DNA of 35,612 bases, taken from an uncultured Actinomyces sp. GTDB taxonomy: Bacteria; Actinomycetota; Actinomycetes; Actinomycetales; Actinomycetaceae. The DNA is taken from NCBI GenBank assembly GCA_900541895.1, contig UWSI01000019.1, positions 1-35,612 on the forward strand, written 5' to 3'. The notes below the pieces were generated by a model. It was not told where the DNA came from. It made no database searches and worked only from the letters and a program-made list of their open reading frames with translations. Position numbers and translations under genes: made by a program. Positions 25,886 through 35,126 of the stretch are shown here, piece by piece (position 1 is the first letter of the stretch; each line of letters begins with the position of its first letter).

Positions 25886-25925
25886 GGTCCCTCTCCTTCG
25901 AAGCAACTCCTGCCTTGACACACCT

Positions 25926-26022
25926 AAGTTAACGTATTTACCCAACCAATGCAATGGAGTTCTCAATTACAGGCCCCCGTACGGTTACCTTATTGCACAC
26001 AGAAGAGAAAGGGGGTTACCCT
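25926..26022. promoter_or_regulatory. Divergent promoter region of the galactoside module
   Basis: On plus, TTGCAC (25993-25998) and TACCCT (26017-26022) are 18 bases apart and would serve lacZ. On minus, TTGCAT and TAACTT, 17 apart, would serve the symporter. GGTTACC occurs twice (25983-25989 and 26014-26020), exactly 31 bases apart, about three helical turns. This could be operator halves for the LacI-family protein; no perfect LacI palindrome was found. Confidence 0.35.
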
Positions 26023-26073
26023 AGCGTCAGAGCAAGTTCGCTCCACCGCAATGTCGCACGTTCAGAGGTCGCC

Positions 26074-29000
26074 ATGTCCCACACCGCTCTCACCCACGCT
26101 CCTGACCATGCTTGGCTCCACGATTCGCAGGCATTCGCTTTCAATCGACTTCGCGCCCGCTCTACACACAGCTCCACCGCGCCCAGTCAGAGCCTAGACG
26201 GCACTTGGGAGGTGGCTCTTACCTCAGGGATGGCCGTCTCCCTCAACTCCCCCACCGACGCATTTGATCAGGGCGATGTTCATTCCATCCTCGTACCCTC
26301 CACACTTGAGACTCAGGGGCTGTGGCCGCCGGCCTACGTCAACATCCAGATGCCATGGGACGGGCACGAGGACCCTCAGGCTCCGGCCGCACCCCGCGAC
26401 TGCCGCGTCGCCGTCTACCGCCGCTCCTTCGCCCTTGACGAGGCTGTAGCACAGACACTGAAGGCACACGGCAGCGTGCGAGTGCGCTTCAATGGCTTCG
26501 CAACCGCCATCTACATCTGGGTGGACGATACCTTCGTCGGCTACTGCGAGGATGGCTACACAGCCAGCGAATTCGACATCACCGAGGCGTTGGATAACCA
26601 TAAGGACAAACATGACATCGTCGTCGTGTGCTACGAGCACTCCAGTGCCTCATGGCTCGAGGGCCAAGACTCCTGGCGCTTTCACGGCCTCTTCCGCTCC
26701 GTCACCCTCGTAGCACTGCCCGCAGCCCACGTGGAAAACCTTGAGACGGACGCAGACTACGATGCGGCAACCGGAGAGGGCATACTCACCGTCGCCGTTC
26801 ACATCGAGGGTGCACTCGAAGCCACGATGATCACCGCAGAGCTGAGTGCCCCGGACGGGCAGGTTGTCTGGCGACACGATGGTCTCGCGAGCGCCGAGCG
26901 CCTTGACCTGGATGCGAGGCTGGCGAACGTGCGCCCATGGAGCGCGGAGTCTCCGTCCCTCTACACGCTGACGCTGACCCTCGCGGATGAACAAGGCACC
27001 GTGGAGCAAGTGAATCAGCGTGTGGGCTTCCGACGTTTCGAGATTGCCGACTCTGTTTTCTTACTCAACGGAAAGCGACTGATCTTCCGAGGCGTAAACC
27101 GCCACGAGTTCGACGCTCGCACGGGCAGAACGATGACGCTGGATACCATGATTACGGACGTTAAGCTGTGCAAGCAGCTCAATATCAACGCGATCCGTAC
27201 CAGCCACTACCCCAACGACACGCGTTTTTTGGATCTGTGCGACGAGTACGGTCTTTACGTCATCGATGAAACGAACCTAGAGACGCACGGCTCGTGGTGC
27301 ACGCCCGGCGATATCCCAACCCCCGCTACGACAATCCCGGGTTCGAAGATGGAGTGGGAGGGAGCCTGCGTGGATCGCTTGGAGTCGATGGTACGCCAGG
27401 ACTTTAACCATCCGTCCGTGCTGATCTGGTCACTGGGCAACGAGTCCTTCGGCGGCGAGGTCTTCCGTTCTATGTACCGCCGGGCACACGAGCTCAATCC
27501 TGCGCGCCCGGTCCACTACGAGGGCGTGACCTGGGATCGCGAGTTCGACGATGTCTCGGACATTGAGTCTCGCATGTACGCGCTGCCTGACGCAATCGAG
27601 GACTATCTGCGGGATAACCCAACGAAGCCCTACCTTTCGTGCGAGTACATGCACTCGATGGGTAACTCGGTGGGTGGACTGCAGCTGTACACAGCTCTGG
27701 AGCGCTACCCCGCCTACGGCGGTGGCTTCATCTGGGACCTGGTCGATCAGGCACTCTACCACGAGGATACAGCCAGCTCGGGAGGCGAATTCCTGGCCTA
27801 CGGCGGCGACTTCGAGGATCGCCCCTGCGACTGGGAGTTCTCCTGCGACGGCATTCTCTTCGCAGACCGAGCACCAAAGCCCCAGACGCAGGCTGTCAAA
27901 GCCCTCTACGCTCCGGTGACGCTGGTCCCGACCGATACGGGCGTGGAGGTCGCCGCGGTAAACCTGCCCGTTCCCTTGGCGGATCTGAGCATCCGCGCCC
28001 GCGTCCTCGCAGACGGCGAAGTCGCATGGGAGACAACATACCCGACCGTAACTGCTTATGACGAGTGCGCTGAGGTCCCAGTTAACTGGCCGCGCGAGCT
28101 ACTGGCCGACACCCAGCGCGAGATCGTCCTTGAGGGGGCACTCCTCGTCTCCACCGATACCCCCTGGTGCGGTGCCGGGCACATCGTCTCCGTCGGACAG
28201 ACCGTCTACTCGCGCCCCAAGCTAACGGAAAGTGCACCCACGGGCGGAGCCTCCTTTACGGTGGGGCGTTGGAACATCGGTATGCATGAGGGGCACAACG
28301 AGGCATTGCTGTCTCGAACGGCGGGCGGTATCGTCCAGTGGAAGCACGGGGAGACTGCCACGGTGCTGCACCCGCCGCGCCTAACTACCTTCCGTCCGCT
28401 TACGGACAACGACCGGGGGTGCGGTCACGGATTCGATCGTGCGTGTTGGACAACGGCGGGCGCCTATGCGCGCTGCGTGGCCACCAACGTCGAAGAAGGT
28501 CAGGGCAATGTCGTCGTAACCTACGAGTACAAGCTCGCGGGAGTGAATGAGGTGATCGTTCCGGTCCGCTACGAGCTGCGCAGCGACGGTACGATCCGCT
28601 TGACCGCAACCTACCCGGGTACGCAGGGCCTCCCGACGATGCCCTGCTTCGGCATAGAGTGGGCTCTCCCGGCGACGATCGATCACCTGCGCTTCTACGG
28701 CCTCGGCCCCGTCGAGGCCTACGCAGACCGCTTGGATGGGGCGACGCTGGGAGTGTGGGAGACCAGCGCTGCGAGGGGTATCGCACCCTACGCAGTACCC
28801 CAGGAGTGTGGCTACCACCCGGGAGTTCGCTGGTGTGAGGCGAGCGACGCCGATGGCCACGGCCTGCGCGTCGAGGCATGCGGCGACCTTGGCGTATCGC
28901 TCCTGCCCTATTCTTCAGCCCAAATCGAGCAGGCTGCCCACTGGTGGGAGCTGCCCGCACCCGACTCTCGCTCGGCGACCTACCTGCGCCTACTCAGCGC

Positions 29001-29109
29001 GCAGATGGGCGTGGGCGGCGATAATTCCTGGGGCTCCCCGGTCCACGACGAGTTCCAGGTCGACGCCAGTGGCAAGCAGGTGCTCGACGTGAGACTGTCC
29101 CTCATCTGA
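26074..29109 (+). CDS. Beta-galactosidase, GH2 LacZ type
   Basis: A 1011-aa enzyme, close to the 1023 aa of E. coli LacZ, with the same five-domain plan: jelly-roll start (LDGTWEVALTSG), Ig-like domains, a TIM barrel (RGVNRHEFDARTGRTM onward), a second Ig-like domain and the Bgal small-chain domain. Acid/base Glu457 is in SLGNESFGG and nucleophile Glu524 in SCEYMHSMGNS. No signal peptide, so it acts inside the cell on imported sugar. ATG 26074 has AGAGG upstream; a 40-residue longer frame starting at 25954 would begin upstream of the predicted promoter and is rejected. G+C looks high in parts (about 72 percent in one hand-counted 60-base line). Confidence 0.95.
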   Translation: MSHTALTHAPDHAWLHDSQAFAFNRLRARSTHSSTAPSQSLDGTWEVALTSGMAVSLNSPTDAFDQGDVHSILVPSTLETQGLWPPAYVNIQMPWDGHEDPQAPAAPRDCRVAVYRRSFALDEAVAQTLKAHGSVRVRFNGFATAIYIWVDDTFVGYCEDGYTASEFDITEALDNHKDKHDIVVVCYEHSSASWLEGQDSWRFHGLFRSVTLVALPAAHVENLETDADYDAATGEGILTVAVHIEGALEATMITAELSAPDGQVVWRHDGLASAERLDLDARLANVRPWSAESPSLYTLTLTLADEQGTVEQVNQRVGFRRFEIADSVFLLNGKRLIFRGVNRHEFDARTGRTMTLDTMITDVKLCKQLNINAIRTSHYPNDTRFLDLCDEYGLYVIDETNLETHGSWCTPGDIPTPATTIPGSKMEWEGACVDRLESMVRQDFNHPSVLIWSLGNESFGGEVFRSMYRRAHELNPARPVHYEGVTWDREFDDVSDIESRMYALPDAIEDYLRDNPTKPYLSCEYMHSMGNSVGGLQLYTALERYPAYGGGFIWDLVDQALYHEDTASSGGEFLAYGGDFEDRPCDWEFSCDGILFADRAPKPQTQAVKALYAPVTLVPTDTGVEVAAVNLPVPLADLSIRARVLADGEVAWETTYPTVTAYDECAEVPVNWPRELLADTQREIVLEGALLVSTDTPWCGAGHIVSVGQTVYSRPKLTESAPTGGASFTVGRWNIGMHEGHNEALLSRTAGGIVQWKHGETATVLHPPRLTTFRPLTDNDRGCGHGFDRACWTTAGAYARCVATNVEEGQGNVVVTYEYKLAGVNEVIVPVRYELRSDGTIRLTATYPGTQGLPTMPCFGIEWALPATIDHLRFYGLGPVEAYADRLDGATLGVWETSAARGIAPYAVPQECGYHPGVRWCEASDADGHGLRVEACGDLGVSLLPYSSAQIEQAAHWWELPAPDSRSATYLRLLSAQMGVGGDNSWGSPVHDEFQVDASGKQVLDVRLSLI

Positions 29110-29119
29110 GGCAGACGGG

Positions 29120-30145
29120 TCAGGAATCAGGCTCCTCCTGCGCGGGTACAAAGCTCTGGCGCGCGACCAGGCGTGTCGACAGCAGAATGTGGTGCTTATG
29201 CTGAAAACGACCCACGATTGAGTCGGACAGGAGCATGAGAGCAGTCTCGGCAAGCTCGGAGCTCTCGATCGCATACGAGCTCAGTGGCGGAGCAGTGTAC
29301 TCACATATCTCTAGGTTGTCGATGGACAGGACGGCCACTTGGTCGGGCACGCGGACCTTGCGAGCGAACAGGGTCTGAAGGACTCCAACCGCGAGGCTAT
29401 CGGCAGCAACGAGGATCGCGTCGGGCAGCTCGTCGCCGGCGGCGTCGAGGAGTTCCTCGGCCTGCCGGCGGCCGTTCTCCACGGTGAAAGCTCCGCTTGC
29501 GTAAACGAGCCCATCGACGTCCATATGCAGCAGCCGCGTCCACTCATCGAAAGCCACGGTGCGGGGATCCTGGGCGAACACGTGCAAACCCATCATGTGT
29601 CCGTCGCCGCCGATAAAGGCGATGCGCTTGCGGCCCTGCTCGCGTAGCGCGTAGATCGCGTCAATGACAGTCTGTTGCAGGTCGGGTCGCAGGGAGTGAA
29701 AGAGCGCGGGCGCAGGGTTGATATCGATGAAGACACCGTGAGGCAGCACCTCATGCAGCGCGGCAAGATCGGCGCGCTGCATCGGCGCGGGACCCAAAGA
29801 AACGAAACCGGAGAACTCCTCGCCTGCCTCGATCAGCGCGCGTACGTCGGGAAAGAATGTCAGGCTCATCATGTTCTCTGCGGCGCGCTCTCGCAGAGCC
29901 TCACGCACGTCAGAGAAATAAGCGTCCCGCGGCCCATGCGAAGCATCGAAGTTCTCTAGCACGGCGACAGTCATGGGAATTCCGGCGCGGGAGGTGCGCA
30001 GCGCATAGCCGAGCTCGTTGGCGACCTGGATGATTCGGTGGCGTGTCGATTCCTTCGCGGCGAAGCTCAGATCGCCCGACAGGACACGAGACACGGTGGC
30101 CTTGGAGTATCCCGTTGCTTTTGCGATATCGCCTAAATTAACCAT
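29120..30145 (-). CDS. LacI-family transcriptional repressor
   Basis: A 341-aa regulator. The N-terminal helix-turn-helix VNLGDIAKATGYSKATVSRVLSGD (about 2-25) and hinge are typical. A periplasmic-binding-like sensor domain follows (RKRIAFIGGDGH, DAILVAADSLAVGVLQTL, DQVAVLSIDNLEICEYTAPPLSSY). ATG 30145 follows an in-frame GTG at 30148; either may be used. It faces lacZ tail to tail with ten bases between stops and no clear terminator. It most likely controls the symporter-lacZ divergent promoters in response to a galactoside. Confidence 0.93.
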   Translation of the reverse strand: MVNLGDIAKATGYSKATVSRVLSGDLSFAAKESTRHRIIQVANELGYALRTSRAGIPMTVAVLENFDASHGPRDAYFSDVREALRERAAENMMSLTFFPDVRALIEAGEEFSGFVSLGPAPMQRADLAALHEVLPHGVFIDINPAPALFHSLRPDLQQTVIDAIYALREQGRKRIAFIGGDGHMMGLHVFAQDPRTVAFDEWTRLLHMDVDGLVYASGAFTVENGRRQAEELLDAAGDELPDAILVAADSLAVGVLQTLFARKVRVPDQVAVLSIDNLEICEYTAPPLSSYAIESSELAETALMLLSDSIVGRFQHKHHILLSTRLVARQSFVPAQEEPDS

Positions 30146-30434
30146 CACATCCCGTCCCGAAACGCCTCACGGTCGCTCATGACAGTCTAGCCGACGCAAG
30201 TGGCACCGAGCTGCTAAAACGCCGCACACCCTGCCCACCGCGCTCGCACGAATCCGGGCGGCCATCGTTCATTCCTGCGCAGCGGCCACAGTCGGAACTC
30301 ATACACATTCTCGTATGTGATCCCCCAAAGCCGCTCACAAGCATGAATCGTCAAGACCGCGGAATATGGACAAGCTAATGTCGAAAGCTGAAAGAGTCAC
30401 AAGAGAATCGTGCGCAAAATTGAGATAGCACAGC

Positions 30435-30791
30435 TCAGAGGCGCGAACCTTCGTCGTATTCGGCTTTGATATCCTCGTGGTGTCGGATGACCTCACGAAC
30501 CATGAAGCCCAGGAACTTCTCCGCGAAATCGGGATCAAGGCCAGAGGAAGCGGCCAGGGCACGTAGGCGCTCAACCTGGCGAGCCTCGCGATCCGGGTCA
30601 GCGGGAGGCAGATCCAGACGTGCTTTGATGTAGCCAACGCGCTGCGTACAGCGGAAACGCTCGGCGAGAATGTGAACGAGAGCAGCATCGATGTTATCGA
30701 TCGTTGCGCGAGCCTCCGCCAGCTCGGCGGGCACACCGCTTACCGCGCGGTCGGCTGATGCAGCCACCTGGGCCTCGTCACGATCCTGCAT
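30435..30791 (-). CDS. Chorismate mutase (AroQ type)
   Basis: A 118-aa all-helical enzyme converting chorismate to prephenate on the way to Phe and Tyr. LAEARATIDNIDAALVHILAERF (helix 1), GYIKARLDLPPADPDREARQVERLR (catalytic Arg/Lys loop and helix 2) and FLGFMVREVIRHHE (helix 3) follow the AroQ plan. Length fits a stand-alone actinobacterial mutase. ATG 30791 has GGAGGA upstream. It is 48 bases past clpX on the same strand and may be read with it. The 286 bases beyond its stop hold no gene. Confidence 0.9.
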   Translation of the reverse strand: MQDRDEAQVAASADRAVSGVPAELAEARATIDNIDAALVHILAERFRCTQRVGYIKARLDLPPADPDREARQVERLRALAASSGLDPDFAEKFLGFMVREVIRHHEDIKAEYDEGSRL

Positions 30792-30839
30792 GCAATCCTC
30801 CTGGTGTGTATGGACTGATCAGAAGTCTAGCGGGAAGGC

Positions 30840-32096
30840 TCAGGCGCTGCGCTTTCCTTCCGAGGAGCATTCGGGATGCAGCTCGGCCTCACCCAAGCCC
30901 TCCACCAGGTCGCGCGTGACGACCACGCGGGCAATGTCATCACGCGAGGGAAGGTCAAACATCAAATCCGACAAAGTTGCTTCCATAACGGAAGAAAGGC
31001 CTCGCGCCCCTGTCTTACGCTTGTTCGCCAGCTCCGCAATGGCAAGCAAGGCCTCGTGAGTGAACTCCAAGGTAATTCCATCAAGTTCAAAGAGGTGCTG
31101 GTATTGCGAGACCAAGCAATTCGTCGGCTCGGTCAACACTCGAACCAGATCTTCCTCAGAAAGTTCTTTAGTCGAGGTCAGCACGGGAAGACGACCAATA
31201 AATTCCGGAATCATACCGAATTTGTGAAGGTCTTCTGCGGTGACAGATTCATAGAGGTCACCCATCTCGGCAGCAGACTTTAGCTCGGATCCAAAACCGG
31301 TCGAACGCTGTCCCAAACGAGCCTTCACGATGTCTTCAATCCCCGCGAATGCTCCCGCAGCAATGAAGAGGATTCCAGAGGTATCGATCTCCAAGAACTG
31401 CTGGTGCGGGTGCTTACGTCCGCCCTGCGGGGGAACCGAAGCAACAGTACCTTCGATGATCTTCAGAAGAGCCTGCTGCACACCTTCACCAGAAACGTCA
31501 CGCGTGATGGAGGCGTTTTCACCCTTACGTCCGATCTTGTCAATCTCGTCGACGTAGATAATGCCTCGTTCGGCCTTCTTAATATCTCCGCCGGCTTCTT
31601 GAATCAGGCGAAGCAAAATATTTTCAACATCTTCACCGACGTAACCGGCCTCGGTCAGAGCTGTCGCATCAACAATTGCGAAAGGCACATCAAGCAGACG
31701 CGCCAAGCAACGAGCCAAGTGAGTCTTACCAGTACCCGTGGGACCGAGAAGCAAGATATTTGACTTCGTGCCATACATATCTTCTTCATTGCCAGCTTCA
31801 CGCGAGCGGACGCGCTTGTAGTGGTTGTACACGGCCACCGAAAGCGCACGCTTCGCGCGGTCCTGGCCGATTACCCAAGAATCGAGGAATTCAAAGATTT
31901 CACGAGGCTTGGGGAGCGGGAGAGAAGAAGGCTGGCTTGTCGGCTCGGAGTCCTCGGCGATGATTTCATTGCACAGGTCGACGCACTCGTTGCAGATGTA
32001 GACACCGGATCCACCAATGAGCTTGCGGACCTGTTTCTGGCTCTTTCCACAGAACGAGCACTTCAGGGCCTCTGCTCCGTCGGCTAAACGACTCAC
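30840..32096 (-). CDS. clpX: ATP-dependent Clp protease unfoldase ClpX
   Basis: A 418-aa AAA+ unfoldase feeding proteins to ClpP1P2. The N-terminal zinc domain uses Cys13, Cys16, Cys35 and Cys38. Walker A is GPTGTGKT (118-125), Walker B is YVDEID (181-186), and the ClpP-docking loop reads TGFGS. The GTG start at 32096 has AGGAGG six bases upstream. It is separated from clpP2 by about 195 bases with a hairpin, so it probably has its own promoter. Confidence 0.97.
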   Translation of the reverse strand: MSRLADGAEALKCSFCGKSQKQVRKLIGGSGVYICNECVDLCNEIIAEDSEPTSQPSSLPLPKPREIFEFLDSWVIGQDRAKRALSVAVYNHYKRVRSREAGNEEDMYGTKSNILLLGPTGTGKTHLARCLARLLDVPFAIVDATALTEAGYVGEDVENILLRLIQEAGGDIKKAERGIIYVDEIDKIGRKGENASITRDVSGEGVQQALLKIIEGTVASVPPQGGRKHPHQQFLEIDTSGILFIAAGAFAGIEDIVKARLGQRSTGFGSELKSAAEMGDLYESVTAEDLHKFGMIPEFIGRLPVLTSTKELSEEDLVRVLTEPTNCLVSQYQHLFELDGITLEFTHEALLAIAELANKRKTGARGLSSVMEATLSDLMFDLPSRDDIARVVVTRDLVEGLGEAELHPECSSEGKRSA

Positions 32097-32219
32097 CTGC
32101 GCCTCCTGAAAACTATCCCAAAAAGTGGGCTTTTACTGGAATCTAGCCTAATTCACACGGTCCCTTACAGCGAATTGACGCGCGGAATCCGTAGTGTAAG
32201 ACCGGTCATTTAATAGGAA

Positions 32220-32249
32220 CGGGAGAGAGCACCAAAACGCCCTCTCCCG
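32220..32249 (-). terminator. Hairpin between clpP2 and clpX
   Basis: CGGGAGAG (32220-32227) pairs with CTCTCCCG (32242-32249), with extra G-C pairs inside. On the minus strand only TTCC-TATT follows, so termination may be partial, letting some clpX be made from the clpP operon. Confidence 0.5.
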
Positions 32250-32291
32250 CTTACTATAAACAGCAACTGTTTACAGTCGCACAGCTGTCAA

Positions 32292-32939
32292 CTAATTCTG
32301 CGCTTTACGAGAAGCCAAAACTTGGTCGATCAAACCGTATTCCTCGGCCTGAGCGGCAGTCAGGATCTTATCGCGCTCAATATCGCGGCGAACTTCCTCG
32401 ACTGGCTTACCCGAGTGAGCAGAGAGTGTCTCTTCGAGCCACAGACGCATGCGGTCAATTTCATCCGCAATAATCTGGATATCCGAGGCCTGTCCCTGCA
32501 TTCCTTCCATCGCGGGCTGGTGGATGAGCACGCGAGCGTTGGGAAGAGCAAGGCGCTTACCGGGAGAGCCGGCGGCCAAGAGGACTGCAGCGGCAGATGC
32601 TGCTTGGCCCAAGCAGACGGTCTGGACCTGCGGCTTGATGTACTGCATCGTGTCGTAGATCGCGGTCATTGCGGTGAATGAGCCGCCGGGGGAATTGATG
32701 TACATCGTGATCAGCGAATCGGGATCTTGAGATTCAAGAACCAACAGCTGAGCCATGATGTCATCCGCACTGGCGTCATCAACCTGCACGCCCAAGAAGA
32801 CAATGCGGTCTTCAAAAAGCTTCGCGTAAGGGTCCTGGCGCTTGAAGCCATAGGCAGTGCGCTCTTCAAAGTTGGGAAGAACGTATCGCGCCTGAGGCAT
32901 TTGGCGGGCAACTGCGTCGAAATAGGGCTGAGTGCTCAT
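32292..32939 (-). CDS. clpP2: ClpP2 protease subunit
   Basis: A 215-aa serine protease subunit of the Clp ring. Catalytic triad: Ser115 (GQAASAAAV), His140 (LIHQPAMEG), Asp190 (IERDKI). The longer N-terminus and FKRQDPYAKLFEDRIVFLG are typical of the second actinobacterial ClpP. Its ATG shares one base with the clpP1 TGA (TGATG), so the two are made in step, as needed for mixed ClpP1P2 particles. Confidence 0.96.
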   Translation of the reverse strand: MSTQPYFDAVARQMPQARYVLPNFEERTAYGFKRQDPYAKLFEDRIVFLGVQVDDASADDIMAQLLVLESQDPDSLITMYINSPGGSFTAMTAIYDTMQYIKPQVQTVCLGQAASAAAVLLAAGSPGKRLALPNARVLIHQPAMEGMQGQASDIQIIADEIDRMRLWLEETLSAHSGKPVEEVRRDIERDKILTAAQAEEYGLIDQVLASRKAQN

Positions 32940-33547
32940 CAGTTTTCTCCTCCACGGTTGCCAATTTCCTGCGGGCTGTCGATAACCTGGTCGACAAAGC
33001 CGTATTCCAGTGCTTCTTGAGCGGTGAACCAGTGGTCACGATCGCCATCTGCCTCAACCTGCTCGACAGACTTACCGGTACGCGAGGCGGTGATCTGAGC
33101 CAGTTCCTTCTTCATACCCAAGATCAGATCCGCATTAATGCGAATATCCGTTGCGCTACCGCCCGCGCCTCCCAAAGGCTGGTGGAGCAAAACACGAGCG
33201 TGCGGGGTGATGTAGCGCTTTCCAGGAGCGCCTGCAGTCAGCAGGAACTGCGCCATCGATGCTGCAAGGCCCATACCAACAGTGACAACATCAGGCTTCA
33301 CATACTGCATGGTGTCGTAAATAGCCATACCGGCGGTCACGGAACCACCAGGAGAGTTAATGTACAAGTAGATATCGCGTTCGGGATCTTCTGCAGCCAA
33401 CAAAAGGAGCTGCGCACAGATCGCGTTTGCGTTGTCGTCTCGCACTTCGCCACCGAGCCAGATGATGCGCTCTTTCAGCAGGCGCTGGTAGACCGAATCT
33501 CCCAGTCCCATGGGCGTTTCATTTCCGCCCGAGGCTTGAATAGCCAT
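32939..33547 (-). CDS. clpP1: ClpP1 protease subunit
   Basis: A 202-aa Clp protease subunit. Triad: Ser97 (GLAASMAQF), His122 (LLHQPLGG), Asp171 (GDRDHWF), the same numbers as mature E. coli ClpP. YINSPGGSVTAGMAIYDTM is the substrate-binding strand. ATG 33547 has GGAG upstream. First gene of clpP1-clpP2, with a candidate ClgR box about 100 bases upstream. Confidence 0.96.
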   Translation of the reverse strand: MAIQASGGNETPMGLGDSVYQRLLKERIIWLGGEVRDDNANAICAQLLLLAAEDPERDIYLYINSPGGSVTAGMAIYDTMQYVKPDVVTVGMGLAASMAQFLLTAGAPGKRYITPHARVLLHQPLGGAGGSATDIRINADLILGMKKELAQITASRTGKSVEQVEADGDRDHWFTAQEALEYGFVDQVIDSPQEIGNRGGEN

Positions 33548-33647
33548 TCACGCTCTCCTTACACATTGAGGGTCCGGTTCCACTCATGAAACCTCACTGG
33601 GTCCAAACTTATCGGTTCATCGAAGACTTGGCGCTCTAAAAGCAGCC

Positions 33648-33665
33648 TTTTCGCTCAGGGCGCAT
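33648..33665 (-). promoter_or_regulatory. Candidate ClgR operator
   Basis: The core CGCTCAGGGCG (33652-33662) fits the actinobacterial ClgR core CGCYNANRGCG as I recall it; the 3' flank fits less well. It stands about 105 bases before clpP1, where ClgR activates clpP1P2 in Corynebacterium and Streptomyces. Confidence 0.45.
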
Positions 33666-33695
33666 GGAAAAGGTCAGAACCAAGGCTCATATGTA

Positions 33696-33729
33696 GTGTG
33701 GGCCGAAACCAAAAGGTTTCGGCCCACAC
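33696..33729 (-). terminator. 15-bp perfect hairpin after tig
   Basis: Bases 33696-33710 pair perfectly with 33715-33729 around AAAA. It lies 50 bases beyond the tig stop and ahead of the clpP1 promoter. No U-tract follows on the minus strand. Confidence 0.75.
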
Positions 33730-33779
33730 CTCAGTCATGAATTCCGCGAGGCGGAAATCTCAGCGACGCTCGAGCTCGC

Positions 33780-35126
33780 TCACTTCTCGTCGGCGAGCTC
33801 TTCGCCGGCCTTCTCGACCTCTGCAACGGTCTCGGCTGCGGCCTCGGCAGCTGCTTCCTCGTCGCCCTTACCGAGGAACTCGGAGAGGTCGACGTCGTTG
33901 CCTGCGGTGTCCTTAACGGTAACCTCGCTGAGGACCTCGATCAGGGCCTTTGCACGACCAAGATCGGCGACAACAGCGGAGATCTGCTGGGGATCAGAGA
34001 ACAGGCGGTTGATGTCCATGCCGTAGTTCTGAGACATCTGGATCGCGTAATCGAAGAGCTCCTGCTGTCCGACCTGAACCTCGTTCTTCTTGGCGAGTTC
34101 TTCAGCCAGGATCTCGGTGCGGTATTCCTTCTCGATAGCCTCGCGGGCTTCCTTCTTTGCCTTTGCGGAAGCATCTTCTGCAACGCGGTGGCTGAGCTCG
34201 TGCTCAATGACCGACTCGGGAAGAAGAATTTCGGTGCGGGACAGAAGGTTCTCAACCAAGCGATCGCGTGCCTGCAGTGCCTGCTGGGACTGCTTGGTCT
34301 GTGCGGCCTGCTTCTTGAGGTCTTCCTTCAGCTCGTCGATGGTGTCGAACTCGGAAACCATCTGAGCGAAATCATCGTCGGCCTCGGGAAGCTCGCGCTC
34401 CTTGACGGACTTGACGGTGATGGCCACCTCGGCCTCTTCACCTTCATGCTCGCCACCCTTGAGGGTCGAGGTGAAGGTCACGACATCGCCTGCGTGGGTC
34501 TTACGCAGGGCGGTGTCCTGACCATCGAGCATGGTGCCCGAGCCAATTTCGTAGGAAACGTCAGAAACGGAGTCAACCTCTTCACCATTGATGGTGGCAA
34601 CCAGATCGATGGTCGCGAAGTCGCCGGTCTTAGCCTGACGCTTGATGGTCTTCAGGGATGCAAAACGTCCACGCAGTGCGTCAAGCTCTTCCTGAACGTC
34701 TTCGTCGGTAACCTCAACGGGATCAACCTCGATGACGGTGTCCTTGCCGTATTCGGGGATATCGAATGCGGGAACGACGTCAACCTGAGCGGTGAAAACC
34801 AGCTGGCCGGTCAGTTCACCGGTGGTCGAGGGGATCTCGGTGACCTCAACCTCGGGCTGGGACATGGGACGCAGTTCGTTCTCGGAAACAGCAGCGGAGT
34901 ACTGACCGGGAAGAACCTCATTCACAACCTGCTCGATGACGGCTGCACGGCCGAAACGCTGGTCGATGATGCGAGCGGGAACGTGACCCTTACGGAAGCC
35001 GGGAATGGACACCTGATTGGCGATGCTCTTGTACGCCTTGTCCATCTCTGACTTCAGTTCCTCAACGGGGATTTCAACAGTCAGACGAACCTTTGTGGGC
35101 TCGAGGGTCTCAACAGTGCTCTTCAC
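33780..35126 (-). CDS. tig: Trigger factor
   Basis: A 448-aa ribosome-bound chaperone and peptidyl-prolyl isomerase. The N-terminal ribosome-binding signature GFRKG is at 43-47. The FKBP-like domain (about 150-240, GDFATIDLVATINGEEVD onward) and the helical C-terminal arms follow. The end is acidic and Ala/Glu-rich (about 425-448). The GTG start at 35126 has GGAG seven bases upstream. Placement ahead of clpP1-clpP2-clpX follows the common bacterial order. Confidence 0.97.
   Translation of the reverse strand: MKSTVETLEPTKVRLTVEIPVEELKSEMDKAYKSIANQVSIPGFRKGHVPARIIDQRFGRAAVIEQVVNEVLPGQYSAAVSENELRPMSQPEVEVTEIPSTTGELTGQLVFTAQVDVVPAFDIPEYGKDTVIEVDPVEVTDEDVQEELDALRGRFASLKTIKRQAKTGDFATIDLVATINGEEVDSVSDVSYEIGSGTMLDGQDTALRKTHAGDVVTFTSTLKGGEHEGEEAEVAITVKSVKERELPEADDDFAQMVSEFDTIDELKEDLKKQAAQTKQSQQALQARDRLVENLLSRTEILLPESVIEHELSHRVAEDASAKAKKEAREAIEKEYRTEILAEELAKKNEVQVGQQELFDYAIQMSQNYGMDINRLFSDPQQISAVVADLGRAKALIEVLSEVTVKDTAGNDVDLSEFLGKGDEEAAAEAAAETVAEVEKAGEELADEK

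Noticed and set aside
34188..35051. A 287-codon plus-strand frame over tig
   Set aside because: Antisense shadow of trigger factor; low-complexity Leu/Gly/Asp repeats reflect the reverse of tig codons.
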